Shown one piece after another: positions 56,810-64,000 of a stretch of 64,000 nucleotides of DNA. Origin of the DNA: Gari tellinella (taxonomy: Eukaryota > Mollusca > Bivalvia > Cardiida > Psammobiidae); NCBI GenBank assembly GCA_922989275.2, contig OV277862.1:19759543-19823542 (forward strand), in the 5' to 3' direction. Both the position numbers and the translations under genes were made by a program. The notes under the pieces were generated by a model. It did not search any database. It was given only the letters and a program-made list of their open reading frames with translations, and was not told where the DNA came from. Within the stretch, counting starts at the first letter, position 1. Each line of letters starts with the position of its first letter.

Positions 56810-57439
56810 TGTCTGGATGCAATGTCGTCTGCTTAAAATTGTCGTCTGCTTAAAATTGTCATCTGCTGTTTTTCTCAAAGTTACGTAATGGACATTTTGA
56901 CATAAAAAACTTAATAATGAGTGACAAACAGCTTGATTCAAGATCAGACGCCGCGTTACAAAGTTCCCTCCGATAACGACTCCCTCCAAACAACGCCCAC
57001 AATTTGTGTCTCCTGTTGGGTGTATCCCCTAGTTCCTCTTGTCCGTAGAATTGTGCACCTTGAAGGGAAGAAGCATGTCCTAGACATGCACTGTAGATCG
57101 TAAGACCAAATCATGCATTGGTTATGTTCCGTACTGCAATCACGCTATTGCAGTCCTCAGTCATTGTGCACAAACTGGCACACTCTGCAACATTCCGTGC
57201 TGGTACCTCAAACCTTATGACACTACTATAACAGAGCTGGTTAACAAACGATTCGTCTAAGATGTTACCATTGTTCAATAATCCTAATAATCTTTCAAAT
57301 GTGTATAAGTCTTGATACCAAAGAACAGGAGCTTCGTATGGCTGTTTTAGAGATGGAGCACTGTATTTTAAACAGGATTGTTGTTGCTAACTACATCACT
57401 TAAGTTAACGTACGTGTCTTCACTATAGCTTGTATTAAA
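56810..57439. mobile_element. Family A fragment, then unrecognised sequence
   Basis: 56810-57030 has the inner part and left end of family A (tgtcgtctgcttaaaattg, repeated; cgactccctccaaacaacg) with half a P1 core. 57031-57439 holds nothing recognised. Confidence 0.6.
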
Positions 57440-58800
57440 TGTACATATGGATTCGAAGTTACTACTGGATTTGATAACTGTTCAAATAATTATGAAACCA
57501 GCAGAATAAGATTTTTTTTTTTCAATCATGAGCAGACAGATTACCCGATCTAACATAATTATATCTTATTAAATTTTGCGTAAAAATTATGAAATATATC
57601 ACGAATGAATTATAACGTTATAATTCATTCGTGAATATATGTAATAAAAAGATTTTTTTTCGAGGGTACGAAATAACCAAAAATATGGGTACGAAATGAC
57701 TAGTGAATTTGAAAGGGTACGAAATGACCCAAAATGTGGGTACGAAATGACCAAAAAAATAGGATAAGAAAAGGCGAGGGTACGAAATGACCAGTTCCCG
57801 GAAAATATTCCTAGATGGGCTTTGGTGGGTTTCTGGGGGCATTCTGAGCAATCAAAAACGTTTAAACGGAAAAATACAATCTGGCAACAGCATTTTAATC
57901 TCTATGTAAAATTCGACTCCAAATTACGTAAAATTGTATATATATATTTGCGTGTGTCCCGGCCATTTATCTTTAAGTCTTACCCCGTCTGATTGGTTTA
58001 AAACCCTTACTCTAGAGGGGTCCGGGGGCATGCTCCCCCGGGAAATTTTTAATCCTAGATGGTCTCTGGTACGTTCTGAGGGCGTTTCTTGCATTTAAAG
58101 ACAATGTAAAAATTTGACTCAAAATAACATAACGATTTTTTCTGACAGCTTTTCTTCCAGTCTTTGATCTCTACCCCCTACGATTTTTTTTTGCATTTTT
58201 GGACTTTTCGATTTTTCGATTTTTGAGGACAATGTGTACGCATTGCGTTTTTTGCGTACAGGTAGCTACGCGCCTGATAGAGTACCATCTACAGATGTGC
58301 ATGAATTTTTTTTTTACCATTCCACCATTTCAAAAGGGAGATAAATTATAGGTCAAAACGCTCGTAAGCCCAACTTCTCCTACACCGTTCATCGGATTTT
58401 AACAAAACTTCACAGGTTGATAGAGTACAATCTTCATATATGCATGAAGAAATATTTTTTCTATTCTGCCATTTCCAAGGGAAGAGAGCTTAGCTTTAAT
58501 GTTTGGTGCATAATAGTTCATAAGAGCTCATAAGTGAAACATCTCCTGCACCATTCATCAGATTTGGATAAAATTTCACAGGTTGATAGAGTACCATCTA
58601 CAGAGCGAAAATATTGGTCAAAACTCCAAAGAATAATTGTTTTTTACCCTCAAAACTGGTGTTGATACAATGCTGAAAGCTCATAGAATCCTGCATTAAG
58701 CAATCATCTGTCTTAACAGATCAAAAGTCTACCTTAGTTAGTGGTCAACTTTATTCAGGTTTGACTGTCAAACTGACCATATTTTGATGGATATATTAAA
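57440..58800. repeat. Inverted partner of 52340-52665 plus shared dispersed repeat
   Basis: Gggtacgaaatgacc phrases at 57665-57795. Then two copies of the tagatgg-x-ct-tggt phrase (57812 and 58056), and repeats of cacaggttgatagagtac at about 58408 and 58577. Confidence 0.7.
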
Positions 58801-58813
58801 CCTTTAGACTTCT

Positions 58814-58962
58814 GGGTCCATGGTTATAAAGCTTTTGAGTTGAGTCTGAAGTAGTTCTCAAGGTTTTGATTGGTCAGTTTTGAGCCTAGGCTCAAATCTG
58901 AACAATCAAATCCTTGAGAACGATAATAGACTCAACTCAGACGCTTTATAACTTTGGACCCT
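58814..58962. repeat. Palindrome related to 37152-37291
   Basis: Gggtccatggttataaagc ... gttttgagcc and inverse, with more mismatches than the gene 2 copy. Confidence 0.8.
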
Positions 58963-59214
58963 GGTCTTGACTTGACTGGTATTGGCAAACAGTTATTATC
59001 AAGAAATCGTTTGGACTGTTGACATACATACAGACAGGCGGACATAAGGGCATCAAAATAGCTCACCTTGAGGACTTTGTACTCCGGTGGGCTAATAACA
59101 ACTGAAAGTGAGTTAAAAGAAAAACAAACAAATCTCACAATTGTTACAATTTATTTTTGTTGAAAAATTATCTCCCATCCCTTATATTATTGGTGAGACT
59201 CAAGTGTTTATATA

Positions 59215-59383
59215 CAGTAAAACTCCTCTTTTATGACAACAAAAGTATGTTGATTATTTGTTTAAAGCAAGTGACTGCTTAAAGCAAGGTCAAGGTAAAA
59301 CAAAAAGCTCCTTCAAACTGTCATCTGTCTGTTATACAATCAATTACATTCCTTTTCGTGGTGGTAAAAGAGGAGTGTTACTG
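59215..59383. mobile_element. Family P MITE, internal deletion
   Basis: TA-CAGTAAAACTCCTCTTTTATG to ggtaaaagaggagtgttactg-TA; one hairpin arm is missing. Confidence 0.75.
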
Positions 59384-59599
59384 TACTTAACACAATTATG
59401 TCTCCAAATAGGAGATGTGAGTTATTCCACACAAAACATGTTGGTTATTGAAGGCATACATGTATTACAGGAGAATATAATTATGACATGATTTGTATGT
59501 ACACATTGGTCTCTATAACTGTTCACAATCACATATCAACTTAAATCTCATTAACACAGTTTTAACATACAGTTAATATCACAGGTAAATACTTGTGTG

Positions 59600-59978
59600 T
59601 TAACCTAAAACCCCATAAATACTCCTTTTTACGCCTTTTTATTATTCCCTCCATTGAAGAAAATATTTCAAATTTATACAGTCATGAGTATAAGACGTAA
59701 GAAATATTTTCTATATTCTAGTGGACTGTAGCTTAAAGAAGGCTGAAAGTAAAGCAGAATGTGCCTTAAGAAATGGCCAGATTAATGTTACAAGAAAACT
59801 GCCAGGTTGATATTTTTCAATTATGTATCTGGTTAGGGAAGCCCATTTTAGCCACGCAACTATCATTTTGTGAGCATGGAGGGACAGATGGCTAGACGCC
59901 AGAAAAGTGGTCCCTAAGTGTCATCTCTGCCTACAACAAGTGACACAAAAATGGCATATTTATGGGGTAAAGGGTTAA
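59600..59978. mobile_element. Family C element with an insertion
   Basis: TTAACCTAAAACCCC to gggtaaagggttaa. The right hairpin arm is replaced by about 160 bases of other sequence (59770-59930). Confidence 0.65.
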
Positions 59979-60247
59979 GCTGATAACTATCCCTATAATA
60001 GCTACAGCTGGGACTTCTTTCGATGGCCACTAAATACAAGTTTGACCATGGGTAACAATGTCAATATGTGTATAACATGAAACACATATACAACCTTCAG
60101 ACATGAACATTCTAATCATGTTTTGGAAGACGAAAAAGGTGCACAGTTTCACTGCATGTGTAATCAATATCCAATCAAACTGAGAAGAAATACAAACGTA
60201 AGAGTAAATGAGTAATCATGGAATCTAACTATGCAACAAATAATATA

Positions 60248-60748
60248 CAGTCAAACTTTGATGCCTCAAACTCGCTTAAAACAAACATGGCCATATTTCA
60301 AAGTTAAAATGTGGCTGAGCCACGTTTTAACTTTGAAATAAATATAGGATCTGTCATGAATGGATATTTGAGACAAGCCGATCTCAACCTTAGCAAGCTT
60401 AATAACTTTTCTATTCTAGACAAGGTTGAGATCAGCTTGTCTCAAAGATCGACAAGTGACAGATGCTTTTTCTCACATAACCAACGATTTTAAGCTATTT
60501 ATCAAAGCAATAGGGCCTGTTGCAATCCCAGTGACGTAATCACGCCTTTATAAATAGTGATTTTATGGTCATCGAATTGATCTCACACATTTGACAAAGG
60601 TATTTGCCATCACTGTTCGCTATTGAAAACAGGGGTAGTTATGTGAAGGATTATGTTTGACATAAACGAGGCCGAAATAATGAAATTCAACTGTAGAAAT
60701 TCAGAAAAATTCAAGTCAAAGCGAGATTGAGATATTGGAGAATGACTG
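60248..60748. mobile_element. Pogo-like MITE of ~500 bp
   Basis: TA on both sides; ends CAGTCAAACTTTGATGCC and attggagaatgactg. Inside are two hairpins (60297-60342; 60355-60450 arms gagacaagccgatctcaacc). Confidence 0.75.
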
Positions 60749-60823
60749 TAGAAGGATGAAACATTCTTGGATACCAAGGATGAGGTGCTATGACATTAGT
60801 AAACATGGGGGTTTGATAATGTA

Positions 60824-61074
60824 TTAACCCATTACCCCATAAATACACATTTTTACACTTTAATTTATTCCTTCACTGAAGAAAATAGTTTTTACTCATA
60901 CAGTCATGGATATGTATCACAAGAAATAATTTCTATATTCCAGAAGATGGTAGCTTAAAGCAGCTTGAAAGTAAAGCAGAATGCACCTTAAGGCACATTC
61001 TGCTTTACTTTCAACCTGCTTCAAGTGGCCACCTATCTTCAATACTAGAAATAGACTATGGGGTAATGGGTTAA
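60824..61074. mobile_element. Family C element, intact
   Basis: TTAACCCATTACCCCATAAA to tggggtaatgggttaa, hairpin gcagcttgaaagtaaagcag and inverse. The best C reference copy in the window. Confidence 0.85.
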
Positions 61075-61274
61075 AGTAGCATTCAGAACAAACATTGGTA
61101 TTCTTTAACAAAACATTAAAATTGTGCTAAGTAAGTAAATATATCCATAAACAATCCAAGTTATGAAAGTCCACTCAAAAATACAAAATGCAAATATGGA
61201 ATGTTATATTCAGTCATTTCACTGCTGTATGAGTATTGTAATGATCCTAAATATTGCGACAGACAGGCCTGAGC

Positions 61275-61560
61275 AAACAACAGTGTAGACCTTGATCAGA
61301 TTGCTCCCTTGGGAGCAGTCTGATCAAGGTCTACACTGTTTGCCATTCAGTTTGCATCATTTGGACAAATTACTGTGTGCTAAAAACAATTTGATCAAAT
61401 TTTATGATAATTACAGCAGGGCTCCAGATAAATGGAGTTTTTCAAAAACTGAAATCTTTATTTTTTCATTAAACTCTATGGTGTCACTACTCATTACAAT
61501 CGTCTCTTCGAGACGATTATAATGAGTAGTAACACCTTAGGATTTGGTGTTGAAATTGCA
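61275..61560. repeat. Solo B-type hairpin and an H-type fragment
   Basis: Hairpin 61279-61345 (gtagaccttgatcagattgc/tcc and inverse) without obvious B ends. H-type left end cagggctccagataaatgg at 61416 with palindrome actactcattacaatcgtct and inverse. Confidence 0.65.
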
Positions 61561-61785
61561 GCATTTACACAGGATGTCCCAATTTTTAGGATGTTTATGG
61601 TGTTGTTTGGAACTCATGTGGTTTGATCAGCTGCCTGGGAATTACTGATATTCTCTGAGGGTAAAATAGGCTGGGTGTCATTGGTGGTCTCGCTGTTCAA
61701 GTTATCTTGATGCTCGAGCTGCTGAAAAACACACAGAAAACAACACAGTTAAGTTATAGTAATTGATGATCACCAAAACCTCAGA

Positions 61786-62301
61786 CAGGGCTCCAGATAA
61801 GGGGAGTATCCCAAAAACTAAAATCCTTATTTCTGCAAACATAAGAATTATCTATAAAGACAAATTCTCAGGGCTGCCATAAGGTTGACATGAAAAATCC
61901 TAAGATTTCAAAATTAGTATTTTTCAAGTGCGATTTTACGAGCCTTTTTCTTGTTTTTTTGACATGCGACTACTTAAAGTAGGTTGTAAGTAAAGCAGAA
62001 TGCGCCTTTACTTTCAGCCTGCTTTAAGATACCATATAGTTGAGAAAAAAACCCGGAGATTTAGGAAAATTCCGGAGAAATGGCAGCCCTGAATTATTCT
62101 AATAAACTTGGTCATACCATAGGGTTTGGAGCAGAAATAAACAATAATGTGACTACTCATTTGATAAACCATATGGTGTGACTTTTCATTAGAAACGTTT
62201 CTTTGAGAAAATTCCAATGAGTAGTCATACCATGGAGTTTGGTGAAATCAAAGGAGAAAAATTTGAAAATTTGAGTTTATTCCCTCTTATCTGGAGCCCT
62301 G
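61786..62301. mobile_element. Family H element, hAT-like
   Basis: Cagggctccagataaggg to ccctcttatctggagccctg, with ctcaga directly on both sides (possible shortened 8-bp duplication). A family C core piece (61975-62032) lies inside, and there is an internal actactcatt hairpin. Confidence 0.75.
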
Positions 62302-62412
62302 CTCAGAACAAACTAACACCTACAGAATACAAACAATTCAATATAGAGAGGTTTCCAGAGTTTGTAGCCTTTTCAGCCATTTAAAACAGGCAGAATTGGC
62401 AGTGGAAGTGGT

Positions 62413-63190
62413 TTAACACATTCAACTAGTGACGAGTATACTCATCATTTACAAACAGTGTATCTGTGAGGATTGCATTTGTCCTATGCAAACAGTGAAT
62501 ACCCTGATCAGAGGGCTCCTTCTAGGTCACAGGAGCTAAAAATTGATTTTTTCAATGAAATCTTAAAAAATCTTCTTGTCTGAAACCACAGCACCCTGAG
62601 CATAGATATTTGGCACAAAGCATCGTCTTCAGGTCCTCTATCAAGATTGTTCAAATTATGTCCCTGGGGTAAAAATTGACCACGCCCTGGGTGTTGTAAT
62701 TTTACATTGAGTTATGTAGTGAAATCTTCATTGTTCAAACATCTTAACCTCTGAAACTAATATGGTCAGAGCTTTGATATTTGGCATGATGACACTTGTA
62801 GAAGCCCTTAACCAATATTGTAAATATGGTTCCGGTCCGTTGCATATCTAGGTCACAGGAGCTAAAAATAGATTTTTTCAATGAAAATTATGTCTCTGGG
62901 GTAAAAAGTGATCCCATACCAGGAGTTATGTGACCCTTGTGTTGGTTTTTCCAGGTGAGCGATATTTAGGCCCGCATGGGCCTCTTGTTAGCTCCTGTGA
63001 CCTAGATATGCAACGGACTGGAAATATTTGAACAACTTTGAAAGAGGTCTATATAAGGATCAATCCTGCCAAGTTTGGTTAAAATCCATCCAGTAGTTTA
63101 GGAGGAGATGTCGTTTAAAGAAATTGTTGACGCTGGACGAACGAACGACGGACACAGGATGATCAAAACTTTGTGCCAGGTGAGCTAAAA
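62413..63190. mobile_element. Family B left half joined to rearranged pearl-like pieces
   Basis: B stops in gagggctcct at 62520. Then pearl-like units (tcttgtctgaaacc) end with ggtgagcgatatttaggccc and gcctcttgtta at 62990. The sequence then turns round: gctcctgtgacctagatatg is the inverse of 62839-62862, ending in ccaggtgagcta at 63190, the inverse of a pearl-like start. Confidence 0.65.
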
Positions 63191-63349
63191 ATGGACTACA
63201 GGTAGACTTATTTTGAAATTGGAATTGTTCTTTTAAATTTTATGGGGTGACTGTGTTGAAGAATGCAGCCTAACACAGCAGAACAGTTGTGCAGAACATT
63301 AGGGCACACATCAAACTGAGGCTCAAATTCAGCTTGACACTTGCCAATA

Positions 63350-63535
63350 TTTAAACCCTAACCCTAAACTAACCCAATAAACGCTAGGTTACAACCTTAT
63401 AACACTCTCTTCCAACCCCACAATCACCAACTGGCCAGGTTAAGACCCCATAAGGGCTAGATTATAACCCAATGTAGGCCTGGGGGGTGGGGTTGTAAGG
63501 GCCGTAAGTCAGAGGGATGGAGGGTTCAATTTGAT
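63350..63535. repeat. Short telomere-like tract
   Basis: Aaaccctaaccctaaact at about 63352, two CCCTAA units only, followed by related aaccc/aacgctagg phrases. Too short to be a real interstitial telomere. Confidence 0.4.
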
Positions 63536-63810
63536 TTGATTTGTTATGGTTTACGTCGCTTTAAACAGTATTTCAGTCATAAAGCGATGTCCAGCTAATT
63601 ACAGGTGGAGGAAGACCCCAGAAGCCCTTTAAGCACTGTTTCAGGCACAAATCGGCAACTGGGTAGAACCACCGACCTTCCGCAAGCCAGCTGGAAGACT
63701 TTCCCACATGAAAAATATGAATGAACAGACCAGACCGGGATTCGAACCCTCAACTGTGAGGAGCTTAGTAATGTAAGTCACAGTGACTATAACCACTAGG
63801 GTTCGAGTGT
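63535..63810 (-). mobile_element. tRNA-derived SINE, second copy
   Basis: Same body as 29325-29572. On the minus strand it contains gggttcgaatcccgg (B box) and gtggttatagtcactgtgac. It ends about 60 bases from the donor of the edge exon. Confidence 0.8.
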
Positions 63811-63871
63811 TTCCCGCATAAATAGCTTCAGTATCCCAGTCAGAATAGCACGGTATGTCAATCATACTTAC

Positions 63872-64000
63872 ATGTTGCCTTCGTTTCACTTTCACATGGT
63901 ATAGGATTGTTCCTAACAAGACAATCACACCGATACATATAATCACTACCTCCGTTACGTGAATAGCAAGAACCGGTGTAAACAACAGATCCTTCAGCTT
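63872..64000 (-). CDS. Probable exon with one membrane helix, running off the window
   Basis: Read from the right edge, the frame encodes KLKDLLFTPVLAIHVTEVV, then IICIGVIVLLGTILYHVKV and KRRQH, and meets a gtaagt donor (GT at 63871-63870). About 22 hydrophobic residues followed by KVKRR is a classic membrane anchor with cytoplasmic stop-transfer. The open frame continues past the donor into a tRNA-derived SINE, so coding ends at the donor. The family cannot be told from this piece. Confidence 0.45.

Noticed and set aside
63350..63400. Interstitial telomere
   Set aside because: Only two CCCTAA units; the rest is imperfect.

Overview
The window is animal nuclear DNA, most likely from a bivalve mollusc; a dreissenid-like genome is my guess from the repeat style. 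The reasons are intron-containing genes with GT-AG borders, metazoan extracellular domains (CUB, LDLa, PAN, C-type lectin), a Penelope-type GIY-YIG fragment, a tRNA-derived SINE, bivalve 'pearl'-like elements with internal repeats of about 160 bp, and a very high density of short palindromic elements. I see no prokaryotic genes, rRNA, CRISPR array or virus.

There are two plus-strand genes and the edge of a third. Gene 1 (13184-20183, 5' end outside the window or not recognised) encodes the end of a CUB-LDLa-transmembrane receptor with the domain order of Neto. Its exons are 13184-13329, 14792-15038, 18294-18413 and 19303-20126, and all splice phases agree. Gene 2 (36550-50165) has six exons that join to exactly 1014 nt. 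It encodes a secreted 337-residue protein: signal peptide, PAN/apple-like domain, small Cys-rich module, sushi-like module, Thr-rich linker and C-type lectin domain. At the right edge (63872-64000, minus strand) lies a probable exon with one membrane helix.

Most of the rest is repeats. I name families by their ends. TA-flanked, pogo-like: A (CAGCGCTCCCTCTCTACAAC), G (CAGTGGAGAATCTGTTATT), P (CAGTAAAACCTCTCTATAAC) and two rarer relatives. TTAA-bounded, piggyBac-like: B (CTCATT..GCCCTAG), C (CCCATT, hairpin core AGCTTAAAGCAG), D (CCCTTTCACTGCC) and E (CCCATTTATGTC). K starts GGGCCCGTTTCATAAAAC. F (CACAGGTTCTTGACACAT) has 8-bp target duplications, and H (CAGGGCTCCAGATAAG) is hAT-like. Families A, B, D, E and G, with unrelated ends, carry versions of one central palindrome (called the P1 core: CAAACAG, then GATC and CAGACGCC near the middle).

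Region by region: 1-13 kb is repeats and foldbacks; 13-20.2 kb is gene 1; 20.2-36.5 kb is nested and serial elements plus a scrambled duplication of 15.4-17.5 kb sequence at 26.7-30.6 kb; 36.5-50.2 kb is gene 2, with a head-to-head Penelope pair in its last intron; 50.2-63.8 kb is repeats. The most unusual features are tandem duplications across exon-intron borders in both genes: a 3' splice site present four times in gene 1, and a 5' splice site present about fifteen times in gene 2. In addition, several elements sit within about 25 bp of splice sites.
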